From positions 64,001 through 99,419 of the forward strand of contig NMRA01000430.1 in NCBI GenBank assembly GCA_002633005.1: a stretch of DNA of 35,419 bases, written 5' to 3'. The notes under the pieces are model-generated. The model worked only from the letters and a program-made list of their open reading frames with translations. It did not search any database and was not told the DNA's origin. This document shows positions 1 through 9,700 of this stretch, in pieces. Made by a program: the position numbers and the translations under genes. Position 1 is the stretch's first letter. The number at the start of each line of letters is the position of its first letter. The stretch is from Phoronis australis (Eukaryota; Phoronida; Phoronidae).

Positions 1-230
1 TGACTGGTTTCTTTTTTTGGTGGTATCAGCACATTGACATTGTATACCTCTGTGTCAAGTTTCGTTGAAAACCATTAATTGGAAACCTTTCCCCCCAAAA
101 GTACTGAAAACCCATGCCTCCCCTGACCCCAGGTGGTGGGTAACGTTGAAAAGTAGCACAAACCGTTGTAGTGATGCCCTACACCCTTGTGCCAAATTTT
201 ATTAAAATCCAAACAGGGTTTTTTAAGATA
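1..230 (-). repeat. diverged tandem repeat, about 137-bp units, minus orientation
   Basis: Read on the minus strand, two similar segments occur about 137 bp apart. One has TTTTAATAAAATTTGGCACA (around 185-210) and the other TTTCAACGAAACTTGACACA (around 48-68). These resemble the unit motifs TTCATGAAATTTGGCACAT at 9463-9481 and TTTCATTGAAACTTGCAACA at 17511-17530. This is probably a distant, reverse-oriented member of the ~145-bp repeat superfamily, running off the left edge. Frames at 75-314 and 171-428 are repeat sequence rather than genes. Confidence 0.4.
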
Positions 231-1068
231 TTGGGTGGACAACCAGACACGATGACAACAATCCGTGACCACACTTACATGACATTGTGTATGTACATAA
301 AAAAACACCGACATATTGAGTCAGTGATTAAAACTCATGTTCAGTTGCCACTAACACCCCATCAGGAAGTGACTGTGGATGATTTGCCGGAAATTGATGT
401 GGGTGGGCACTTGTTTTTCCTTAAGTAGCGAAGCATAGGTTTGAAATGGATGCAAACCAGAATGTACTATGGTTTTACGTTGAAATTCTAGAATTTGGGA
501 CAGTAATAATTGCCAAACATTACAGATTTTTACCAAATTTTGTTTGTTGAATGAAGGTTACTTTTTGGAAGAAATTCGATAAAATGAATCTCCATTGCTT
601 CACATTGAAGTCACAACAGTTTTCTCAAAATTTTCCAGACATCTTGTTTTCTTATGTGAGTAAGCAAACTTTCAGAAAATAAAAAATTCAAATTAAGAAT
701 TTAGTTGAAATTTCCAATTTTAGTATTTTGAAAAAATATCATGTTGATAGTATAATCATTTCGACAGAATTAGGTTAGACAATCAACAAAATTTTGTTCT
801 GTGATGCTTTCACCCGCGCCTGACTCCGTCCACGAAAAACAACTTTTGATGTCGGCCAGTAAAAATGATTTCTAGGATTGAGAAGAACTGAGAGGTGATT
901 ATTGCTTCAGACCAGTGCTTTGGAAGAGCAAATACGTCTGTTATGAAAATTATTTTAAATAATGCAAGAACTGCATTTTTAAACAAAATTGGTCAATTTT
1001 TTAGCAAGGAGTAAACTGCCCACTAGCACAACACACACATTGCTGACAGATTGTAAAACACAACGTAC
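231..1068. other. MFSD8 intron 2 sequence, no gene seen
   Basis: AT-rich non-coding sequence downstream of the MFSD8 exon-2 donor. I looked on the minus strand for the next MFSD8 exon (helix 2, expected to contain a glycine-rich loop) and found nothing recognisable, so the intron probably continues beyond position 1. Confidence 0.5.
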
Positions 1069-1228
1069 ACGCTGCAAGTAAGGCCAAACTGAGGTTACGC
1101 AGATCGAAAATGATACACAGCTGAGGAACATTGTTCCGTACATGACACGGATGGAGCGCCACCTGGAGCCATAGACATCTGGAGGTTCTTTTATGCAACT
1201 CTCTATACTACCACCACTGTGTTCAATC
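1069..1228 (-). CDS. MFSD8: MFSD8/CLN7-like transporter, coding exon 2 (first membrane helix)
   Basis: A 160-nt internal exon: one base completing codon 21, then 53 codons (residues 22-74). The acceptor is a textbook pyrimidine tract followed by CAG (ctgtttttccttttcag), and the donor is CGT|GTACGT. The peptide contains SRWRSIR (residues 42-48), then hydrophobic residues about 50-70 ending SVWPYLQR. This block matches the region of vertebrate MFSD8 entering helix 1 (SRWRSIR ... TMFLS ... WPYLQK) closely enough for family assignment. MFSD8 is a lysosomal membrane protein of the major facilitator superfamily; loss in humans causes CLN7 neuronal ceroid lipofuscinosis. The linker at residues 22-41 is not conserved with vertebrates as far as I recall. 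The frame stays open past both splice sites by chance. Later exons (helices 2-12) must lie left of position 1. Confidence 0.88.
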
Positions 1229-3763
1229 CTGAAAAGGAAAAACAGAATGAGATGAGTTTCCACAGGGCTATCTGTTTTAATCTCTGTATAAAGATACATA
1301 ATTAACACAAAATTAACTTTCTGAAAGAATAGTTGATATACTGCAAGCAACAGTATAATGAGATCTAAAAGGTTAAGCCTAATTAACAGTAGAGGGGGGC
1401 TCGAAGGGTTACGTGTAGGAATGTGTCACAACTATATTAACTGTCCAGGCCTCAAATGCTGTTTAGAGATGGTCGACATGGGGTGGATATTATGCTCTCT
1501 TACGAATTATATAGGGCGAGCATATTTTGGATTTGAGGTGGTATATGTCTCAGGATTGACTGGGGTCCTCCAGTTGTAATCTGCCAAGTCCAGACAAACA
1601 AAGTGTTAGTTTCAGACTGGAATTTCATGGTATGCCATGAGCACAGCTAATTTTATTTGTATGCTTGGGTACTGCATAGATGTCAACATTTGAAAATGAA
1701 AAAGCAACTGGCTCTTAAAAATGCGGAACCCTGTAGTGACTGTTGAAATCAAAACACATTTAGGTTTATTTCAAGGCAACAGAAGGTTAACAAAAACACG
1801 GACCAAGAAAACTATCAACGATTTCCATGAACTGACAAATAGCATTTCTGTTAAACCAAGTTGCTTAAAATATTATTTATTTTTAAAATTAAACTAAAAT
1901 TTAAAATTGAGTATGGGATAAATTTTTAACATTATATACAAATACATTCATTATTTTCTTAAAATTGTATTTTTCTTTTAATAAAAAGAGACTGAAATAA
2001 AAGTGTCACTGTTTTAAATATTTTTAAAATTTAAAAATGAACTTAACGGATGTTCTTTAAAACAAAAAATTCAATTAGGATGTTCTTCAAATTTAAATTG
2101 TATCTGAGTTCCACTGAAGTTTGTTAACCAATTAACTAATAAGGTGGATTTTTGTTCTTTGTAGTATGGTGTACAGTTTCTGATTACAGAAACACGTACA
2201 GAACATGAGAAGCAGAAAAATTATTCAATAATTGATGAATTAAGAAATTCTTTGAAATATGCATTTTGGGATTGAAGGATGTAACTAGTCTGAAATTGAC
2301 ATGTAAGGTAAGTGAAAGCAGTTCTATGTGAAGCCTGCTCTTTGTGTGCAACTGTCCCAGTTGGACTGTATAACTTAACAAAGCTTAACAAAGGGTTTAT
2401 GGTCCTGGATGGAAAGATCATTGTTTTTGCACCCTGTGAATTTTGAATAGTTGAGCCTAGAATGTGGAAAGTTTGACATTTTGTTGATATCAAAATTCAT
2501 TTTATACATTTTTCTTACCAATAGCAATTGGTAATTTTTCAAAGACATTGTTCATTCAGATTTCAAAATACCCTTAATCTAATTTTGCTTTGGGGTCAAA
2601 GGTAAACTCTTGTCACAAGCCCAAAACTGAATTTAACAACTTGCAGTAGTCTCTTAATATTACATTTAATACAACAGTTCATGCTGTGGCTTTTATTTTA
2701 AGTTGTTCAGCTGCATGTTATACATGTACTTGTAAATCTATTTTTAGAGAATCAACGGACCATAGCTCTGCTACAAAACCAGGTCTTTAAACATGTCAAC
2801 AAATTTGTGTTGAAATGTTAAATTATTCAACTGAAGCCCCAATACCTACCATTCTCTTGGAGTGAAAAAATCAAGATATTTCCACTATCACCATCAAATC
2901 TAGAATCAAGCTCAGTTAAACTTGTTCAACAAGCCTTTTGTGTTGTTACACAATACTGTGCTGCAAAGTTAAGCTGGTCAGAGCTTAGTCACACAAAGGA
3001 ATCAACAGGTGAAAGTTAAGTCTAATTTCTCTGAAAGTCAACCATTTTTCTCCATTTGAAGTTTTTTGGTGAAAGTATTTCATACAAAACACGTCTGCTT
3101 CACAACATTTAGTGTTGAAAGTCATTTGCAAATGGTAATTTTAAATATCGGATAGCGTCAGGTGCACTCTTTACAAAATAAATGCTGAATACGTGATTTT
3201 ATTTCAGATGAAAGCAGACAATAAGAAAACTGGACTATGTAAACACTGGTTTGCCACTGTCAAACTGATAACGAGACACTTGGCGGCATCCCCCACTGGT
3301 CAACCAGTCCATCGGGATACTCATTCCACTGCACCGCTGCATAACACAAAGTGCTGAAAAAAGGCTGCCAGGCTTTAAATTTTAAATAACTGATCCACAG
3401 CCATTCAATATATTTCACAAAATTCAAAAAGTAGGCCTTAATGCAAACTGCAAGTAAAAATCTATTATTATTGTCATGAAACTGTTTAAAACTCAAACTA
3501 GTTAATTAGCTAGCTAATTACATAATTGGCTTAAACTTGGAAGGAATTAAATCCATGATGGTGAAGCGAACCTGGAGACACATGAAGAATGTGTCCCACG
3601 TGTCCCATGGGCACATGTTTGAGAATAAAAATATTTCAGATTTTCGGCAGGGGACGGGGACTTTATGCCATGGTGTTTTTTAATACTTTTATAGGCGCCA
3701 CTTCGGCCGCTGACTTGACGTGTCGGGCTGGCGCACCATTGCTCATGTTAAATAATCAATTAC
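1229..3763 (-). other. MFSD8: MFSD8 intron 1
   Basis: A 2,535-bp GT-AG intron joining the two MFSD8 coding exons in phase 2. It starts gtaatt at 3763-3758 and ends ttttccttttcag at 1241-1229, read on the minus strand. It is AT-rich and contains no frame that I recognise. An 18-bp perfect palindrome of TAATTA-type sequence sits at 3503-3520. Several 65-90-codon frames inside (for example 2184-2493 and 3260-3496) show no family resemblance. Confidence 0.7.
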
Positions 3764-3825
3764 CCAGACGCCACAGGCAAAAGTTTTGCCTTTTCATCCG
3801 AGTCCTTCTCTGACCAAGTGTCCAT
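3764..3825 (-). CDS. MFSD8: MFSD8/CLN7-like transporter, coding exon 1 (start exon)
   Basis: Encodes residues 1-20 and two bases of codon 21 of a lysosomal major-facilitator protein (MFSD8, the CLN7 protein of vertebrates). Seen: an ATG with A at -3 and G at +4, an in-frame TAA nine codons upstream (3850-3852), and an acidic opening peptide ending in EKAKLLP. E11, L15 and L16 fit the [DE]xxxL[LI] lysosomal sorting signal; vertebrate MFSD8 has an equivalent EQEPLL near its N-terminus. The exon ends at a good donor (TGG|GTAATT) in phase 2, exactly the phase needed by the acceptor of the 1069-1228 exon. The exon is too short to identify alone; the call rests on the phase match, the sorting signal, the strand and the CpG-richer setting. 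An alternative start exon cannot be excluded. Confidence 0.72.
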
Positions 3826-4440
3826 GATACCCTGATGTCCAGCTCCGCGTTATTCGCCTCTGTCCTGCACAACACAGTTACTTGCAGCGGTCAAGTCAAG
3901 TGAACTTTGAGTTCACTGTATATCACGTGTCTATGCATAGGCTACTCCCTCTGTGGGTACTGAGCGGAACTGTGTTTATGTCAACGTTTGTCAATACCCT
4001 TATATAGATTCGTTATCGTAAACTGGCGCTTGTTTTTGCTGATATTAACTTGTTTATTTCAAACGCCCCGACTTTAAATAGGCCTAATCTTTACTTCACT
4101 TCACTGCCACCTCTCCTAGCAAATGGGAAAGAATGTACAATTTTGAAATTCCCTCTCCACTAGACGGCGCTGTGAAAGAAACGTGATTGCCAGGCTCGAA
4201 AACGTTTAACGTTTTCCAAATTTCAGGGTTTCTGGCTAAAATTTCCAGAAGCTTCGAGTCAAGGTTTGTATATCACATACGTCATTACGTATATATTACA
4301 GTTTTATTATTAGGAGCAACTGATAAGACGTTTGAAAACCGATGACAGTTGTGTTGAAACTGCTTTTCGAGCTTGTTAATTTTAATCATTAATGTCAGCG
4401 TGAAAATTCTTGTATTCGCCTTCGGCCGTAAAATTGGCAC
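3826..4440 (-). promoter_or_regulatory. candidate MFSD8 5'UTR and promoter region
   Basis: The sequence upstream of the MFSD8 ATG is visibly richer in CpG than the rest of the window (for example around 3700-3720, 3840-3850, 4060-4070, 4160 and 4420-4430). This is the usual appearance of a metazoan promoter or first-exon region. I see no clear TATA box with an initiator, so the transcription start cannot be placed. Direct and inverted GTCAAGTCAAGTGAAC/GTTCAC motifs occur at 3890-3920. The regulatory assignment is inference from position and composition. The muscleblind gene points the other way, so a shared bidirectional promoter is possible but unsupported. Confidence 0.35.
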
Positions 4441-4570
4441 TGGTCGGATATAGTGGTCCCTGATTTTGAGAACCGGGCGATATATCTGACCATTGCTGTA
4501 AACTTAACCCGGCCAGCCAGCGAGCTGCAACACATAGCCCCTCGGAGGCTCGGTTGGCAGGTCGGTTAGT
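4441..4570. repeat. two adjacent imperfect stem-loops
   Basis: TGGTCGGATATA (4441-4452) pairs with TATATCTGACCA (4481-4492) at 11 of 12 positions. A second GC-rich inverted pair follows: CCAGCCAGCGAG near 4514-4525 against CTCGGTTGGCAGG near 4549-4561. They lie just upstream of the MFSD8 5'UTR. They may be a remnant of a small foldback element. No protein frame runs through them. Confidence 0.4.
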
Positions 4571-5017
4571 TTAATAGTGTGGCATTTCGCGATGTAGCCT
4601 ACATGAAGATTAATTCAATACAATAGGCCTTCATGATCTCTAATAACCACTGCATGTTACCTTCACATAGACCTTGAAATTTCACACCAGCTGGATAGTT
4701 CTGCATGTCATATCCAGCTCCCTGATTGACATGTAGAGCTAACGATCAGTACCCAGCAGCAGGGGTATGCAAAATCTGGGACTGGGAATGTGAGTCAACT
4801 GACATTCACCTTGCCCGATAGCCTACAGCTGTTTAAGTGCACAATCTAATCGATGTATTTTTCTTGTGCCAGTCTCTGGCTTTTGTAACAAAGAAATGTT
4901 CATCGCTGACTTGGGAATATTACACTTGTGACGCGCACAACTTGCTAAATTTTTTTACGATACATCTTTTGCTGAAGTAAAATTTTCTAAGAAATTCAGT
5001 TTGCCTGTAAAATATAC
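4571..5017. other. intergenic sequence, nothing recognised
   Basis: AT-rich sequence with no recognisable gene or RNA. AGGCCT- and TAGCCTA-type words recur (near 4597, 4625 and 4820), a weak local motif enrichment of unknown meaning. Confidence 0.4.
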
Positions 5018-5470
5018 GAACTGAAACCAATTCCAGTAATTTTGTGTTAACACACAATCTTGGTGAAAAAAGAAGTTGGCCAATAGGTGCCACTGTGCGG
5101 TTCTTTCAGTTTCATGACGCTAAAGTCTGATGCATGTTATTGTTTCACAAATTTAGCAGTAGAAAAACTGTAGAATGGCAATTTTTAGTAGGGGTTTGCA
5201 CCAAGGCTACCAAACAGCTAGGCAACACATAGCTCCTGGGCTGGCTATGCAGAGACTACAGTCCTTAATACTATAAACAAAGTGAAACTAATTGCGGTAA
5301 TTGTTGTGAACTGCATGCATCCTTGTTTTAGAAGAACAATTGATTGAAGAATTGTCAAAAAAGAAATTGGTCAATAGTTGATGCTCTATTTCATGACACT
5401 GAATGCAGTCGCATTTTACTACAACTCTACAAATTTAACTGCAAAATAACGGTACAATGGTATTTTTTCG
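5018..5470 (+). repeat. diverged direct duplication, about 260-290 bp apart
   Basis: The segment 5018-5180 recurs in diverged form at 5280-5470. Paired landmarks are CTGAAACCAATTCCAGTAAT (5021) with GTGAAACTAATTGCGGTAAT (5282), AGAAGTTGGCCAATAG (5071) with AGAAATTGGTCAATAG (5362), TTTCATGAC (5111 and 5390), and GTAGAATGGCAATTTTT (5170) with GTACAATGGTATTTTTT (5452). The offset rises from about 261 to 291 through indels. This is an old tandem duplication or two copies of one repeat; no coding meaning is evident. Confidence 0.6.
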
Positions 5471-6128
5471 CACTTTTAATCTATTTTCTTTATTTAAGGA
5501 AGACTGTACTTTTTAATAACATTAATTTTTGGTCCGATTTTATTTTGCCAGTTTTTTTACCCAAATCAGTCTAAAAGTGATCCCACGTTTACATCCGTAT
5601 GTTAATTTAAATCAAGTTCACATGTGTCCAGTGTATATTTGCATGTGTGAAAACTTACATAATTTACAAATCGCAGAAAGTGGTGTAAATATTCGCTCAG
5701 GTGTAGCTAAGTACACCGAGTGTATTTGTGTCTACTTAACAAGAATACGCATCGTAAGAAGAATTACACCCTTGCGTAAACATCATCATGTAAACAGGCT
5801 TCAGTCACGCTCTTTTGACAACGCGGAAAAAAATTGTTGGTACAGGAAGAAGTTTGAAGAATTTCGCATCTTTTGGGTCACAGTGACTCATTTGGCAACA
5901 TATAAAGTCCACGAATAGCTGCTAAAACACGAGCGCTTTGGTTGGTGAAATGAAGCTTTAACTACATTTTCACCAATATGTAAATTTTTTGATTTAAAGC
6001 ACACATTTGTTTGTTTGTTTATTGTCTCTCTTTTTAGTTCTTTGACTTTCTTAAAGGTTTTCTAACATTTGTTTATTAAGTAATGGTTCACTGACGTGGA
6101 AACAGAAGATACAAATCGCTCACTTCTG
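5471..6128. other. intergenic sequence, no gene recognised
   Basis: Non-coding AT-rich sequence. A 129-codon plus-strand frame (5529-5918) has no recognisable domain. A short TTTG tract lies at 6007-6020. Confidence 0.4.
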
Positions 6129-6461
6129 TTACCGATTTTTTTGTTTTATATATCCAAAATAAAACTTTTTGTAACTTTGGCAATTACCAAAAAGGCGGGC
6201 TTTCTCATTTTCATTCACCATTGACATTGTGTCTTGCTTCTTGTCATCTGTCAGCTCCTGCATCCTACAGTGCTGTGTGCCAGTAAGCAATGGCAGTGTC
6301 AACAGTGCACTCAACATTTTTTCTGGTTTCGAACTTGAAAAACGGGTCTTGGCATCCCCAACAGTCTGCTCCACACTTGCACCAGTTGAATTCATTGTGC
6401 AACACTTATTCCCCTTCCCAGTCAGAAGAATGTCCCTACTTCTGCGTGTGATTGACCGCAT
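6129..6461 (-). pseudogene. unrecognised 110-codon frame, possible decayed mobile-element gene
   Basis: I do not recognise this protein. It opens with an ATG in a weak context (C at -3), is hydrophilic, and carries serine/lysine- and glutamate-rich stretches (VEQTVGDAKTRFSSSKPEK at residues about 30-48; ELTDDKKQD near 74-82). Its codon choice is less AT-biased than the surrounding sequence. Two more minus-strand frames lie just upstream in transcription order (6883-7092 and 6542-6802), so the three may be broken pieces of one old gene or transposon. They sit next to the inverted-repeat element that begins at 7146. A chance frame remains quite possible. Confidence 0.2.
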
Positions 6462-6541
6462 GTGAATTTACGCAACTAGGCCTTTTATATTCTGCTAGGC
6501 GTGCCATGAGGAGGCAGTTTGATTCACCAATGTATGCTGCA

Positions 6542-7092
6542 TCACTGTCTCTGCATCCGATTTAATTCATTATGAGGTTTCTCTGAAAAACTGAGGGAGT
6601 CCTTGGGGTGAGAACAAAATTTCACGTTAGGTGTGTGATCTGGTTCAAAATAACAATGCATGCCATTATCGTTTCTCAGTACAACATGCAGTGTTGAGAC
6701 AAACAATAAGACGTTATTAATTTTGCAGACAGTCTTTTTTGTATTACCCGATGACAACTTAGATAATTTTATGTTTTGTCCTCTGTGACACACAGCTAGC
6801 AATAAGCTCTAAGTCAGGACATGTCTTTGAGGGAGATAATCTCATCATTGCTTTCCATGAGGCTGTTCATAGCACAGCACATTCACTCTATGAAAGTGCT
6901 CATAGCATAACGCATTTGCGACATACTCCATTTCATGTGACTTTGTGGTATCAGTTCAGTATCGATAGATTTCCCAGAAGGCAAAAGTACTGTAGTACAA
7001 GACAGGTAGCACCAAATTACCATTTCCGCTCGTTTCAATTTGACATAATGGATTCTGTGATAAGTTGCACCTGCTCCTGAATGTAGTTTCAT
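6542..7092 (-). pseudogene. two unrecognised minus-strand frames (6883-7092, 6542-6802)
   Basis: Two consecutive minus-strand frames of 69 and 86 codons, separated by about 80 bp and followed by the 6129-6461 frame. The second contains the peptide stretch CYFEPDHTPNVKFCSHP. None has a domain that I recognise, and no credible splice sites join them. They are listed because three same-strand frames in tandem are more than I see elsewhere in the window. Homology to any transposase or other protein is unproven. Confidence 0.15.
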
Positions 7093-7145
7093 TGACTTGA
7101 AAGTATGACACTTAGAATCATTGAGGACTCGGATTTTCCAATGAA

Positions 7146-8627
7146 TACCATATTCGCCCTAATAAGCGTCCGGACACTTAGAAAAATTCGCTTCACGGGG
7201 GGAGGATGCTTATTGTAACCTAAGGCGGTTCAAACCCGGTCTCCAAAACGGGTGAAATGGGAAGCTAGGATTCATCAGATTTATGCTCTTGTCATGTATC
7301 TGTAACCTATGACAGACTTTCTACAAAACTCTGGTACATTGCTATCAAACTTCATTATTAAATTAGATCGTTGTACAGAAATTTGTGCTGAAATCCCAGG
7401 GCAAAAACTTGCTGATGTGTCACTGCCTCATGATCTTCGATATGGCAACTTGAGTAAAAATACATTTTGGCTTTACAAATTACTTGAAATCCTCACTGAA
7501 GTTTCCAAATAGGATTCTTAAGTTACTTTGAAGTCGGGATTAACAGCAGCTTAAGTCCAAGTCTGCGCAAGATTGTACCCGCAACACATGAAAAATCTCT
7601 AGACAAACACGTGTTCACGCGATGTTTATTTTGAAAGACGTCGGTGTGTGTGTGAGTGAGCGCGTGCTCATCATCAGTGTGCATTTGCCAGGGTAAGGAT
7701 TTAGGTGGGTATGTAACTAAGGAAATTAACATATCTGTATGCATTAAAGCAGAACGTGTTCTATTTAGCACTTGCTGGTCTCATCTACTATTAAAATCTT
7801 TGAGATTGTCTTGGAAAGGCCGAATATACTAATGGCATTTAGTCCCCGGGTGACTGGGTGCATGACAGTCTGACAGTTATTTAGTTCTAAGAGGTCCTGG
7901 TGTAAGGGTGTGGAGGTGTTCACTATCAGTGCGTAATTTTATAAGATATTTGACTTAAAGAACACCAATCTTGATTAATTAAATACTTCCTCTTAAAAAC
8001 TACACAAACGTTTTTACAGTATTAGAAATTTGTGCTAAAATTTATTTCTTGCCGATGCTATGCAAACTGTTGTTTCATGAATATATTGTTTTCGAATACT
8101 AATGTCTGTCATAACAGGTACGTAGGGAACGCTTCTTGGCGATGTGCTTTTACACCAATTTATTATTTGTGAGACAGTCGTCAGCTGACTGGCATGCTTC
8201 GATTCGCGGTCTTCACATCTACTAAGAAATTTGGAATCCTGTTGAGATTAAATAAAACAATTCCTCTTAAAATTAACGCAAAATTCAATCCCGTTGACAA
8301 GCACAGTTTGTCTGTTCTGAAAGGCCAGACCAGCATAGTGGGACACATTCATTGTGAGATCAGCAAAACTTAAGTTCTTTTTGAAGCAAGGCGCGTTTAG
8401 ATACTGATACAGCAGTGAGGCTGGTGGTCTAAAATTCCACGCACAATTTTTTCAGGACTGCCGTATCTTGTTGATAAATTGATGACATTACTATAGAATT
8501 TTAAGTCTGTAGGTAAGTCATTTTTTGCATGTACACATTCATAGGTTGGGTGCTTATTTCAGCAAAGTCTGAAAACGCGTAGGGGGCGCTTATAGGGGTA
8601 TGGGGGCTTATTAGGGCAAATACGGTA
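7146..8627. mobile_element. non-autonomous DNA transposon with TA-flanked inverted repeats (1.48 kb)
   Basis: The left end reads TA|CCATATTCGCCCTAATAAGC (7146-7167). The right end, reverse-complemented, reads CCGTATTTGCCCTAATAAGC and is followed by TA at 8626-8627. The 20-bp termini match at 18 positions, and both ends continue into GC-rich GCGTCC/GCCCCC sequence. The TA at each edge fits a TA target-site duplication, as made by Tc1/mariner-type and some other cut-and-paste superfamilies. The superfamily is not determined. Interior frames (7309-7512 plus, 7523-7771 minus) show no transposase motif, so this is probably a deletion derivative or unrelated filler carried by the ends. Confidence 0.7.
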
Positions 8628-9347
8628 GGTGATCTTTTGTCTATAAAATAATGTTTTCAACATTTTGTTCAATCCCACTTCTGGAGAATAGGCCATTTAT
8701 TGTAAGATTTCTAAAATGGACTTGTTAAGGGTAGCATTCTCTTACAGTACTTTTTGATTGTATTATCAAAGATGCAAAAAGGTGAGGAAAGGAGCCAGTT
8801 GTGAGAAGCCTGTTTAGACTATCATGCAAATGAGGCGACCTCTTGCTGGAAAGTCTTGATGTACGAGAAACATTTCATCGGTGCTGGACCTGCAATACTA
8901 TATAAGTGTGGCAATGTGCCGTCGCATGTGGTCCAGTCGCCACATGCAGTACTTGAAATATTTTTGAGGTGAAATGGGAATTCAAAAACATATGGTGCTT
9001 TAAGGAACCTAGAATGTCAACTGCATAAAGCAAGGGTAGTCTTGTAAATGAGCAGTGGTGTTTAGAAGTGAAAATTAGGTGACAAGCATCAAACATTTTT
9101 TACTGCTTTATGAGATTTGACACTTTCACAAGGAAGGATAACTTTTAAGAATCAGTCACTTTTTTATTGCCCTCTGGGCTTGATTGAAACTTGTGTAGGT
9201 GAAGTTGTACCCCCTGATCTAGTTACCAGCATTATGAATTTGTTTGAAATCAGTTGAATTAAAAAAAAATAATGTATTCATATCATGTTTAAAAACTTCT
9301 TGTCTGTGGATGGCTACCAGTATTGAAACTTCTTTGGATTATTTTTA
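8628..9347. other. intergenic sequence, nothing recognised
   Basis: AT-rich sequence between two mobile elements. The 73-codon minus-strand frame at 8875-9096 has no recognisable motif. Confidence 0.4.
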
Positions 9348-9700
9348 TGCGCCCACATATTTATATGTGGACGCATTATGCCGTCATCTCTGTCCCTCCG
9401 TCCGTCCGTCCGGGCGGCGTCCGGCGTCCGCTGCTCTATCTCCAAAACCCTTTGACATACGTTCATGAAATTTGGCACATATGTTCCATTCATGAATGGC
9501 ACGGCATGTGCGAACATTTGGACGGATCCGACTACCGGTGTGCCCCCTAGTGGCAATTTTAGTTTTTTACGCTTACCTTTGTATCTTCAAAAGTCCTGAA
9601 TGGATTTTCATGAAATTTGGTATGTAGGCACGTATTAGTGAGATGACGCTATCCTGCCGTTTTCAGATGGATTCGNATATGCACACTATTTCACGCAGCT
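9348..9700 (+). mobile_element. palindrome + TCCG microsatellite + ~145-bp tandem units (repeat family 1, copy A)
   Basis: Three parts in order. First, a near-perfect palindrome: arm TGCGCCCACATAT (9348-9360), two-base loop, arm 9363-9375, 12 of 13 pairs. Second, a (TCCG)4 tract (9397-9412) with GC-rich flank. Third, two tandem units with an exact 145-bp offset: TATCTCCAAAA at 9437 with TATCTTCAAAA at 9582, and GACGGATCCG at 9521 with GATGGATTCG at 9666. The architecture is that described for pearl/HINE-type non-autonomous Helitron or Helentron relatives in bivalves and other invertebrates; that class assignment is inference. The sequence contains one N at 9676. Frames read through it (9244-9556) are repeat translations. 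Confidence 0.65.

Noticed and set aside
979-1350. 123-codon frame taken as a whole gene
   Set aside because: Only 1069-1228 is MFSD8; the rest translates the flanking introns, and the apparent start is a TTG beyond the acceptor.
5529-5918. 129-codon plus-strand frame
   Set aside because: No domain, no codon-use signal visible, and no splice or conserved context.
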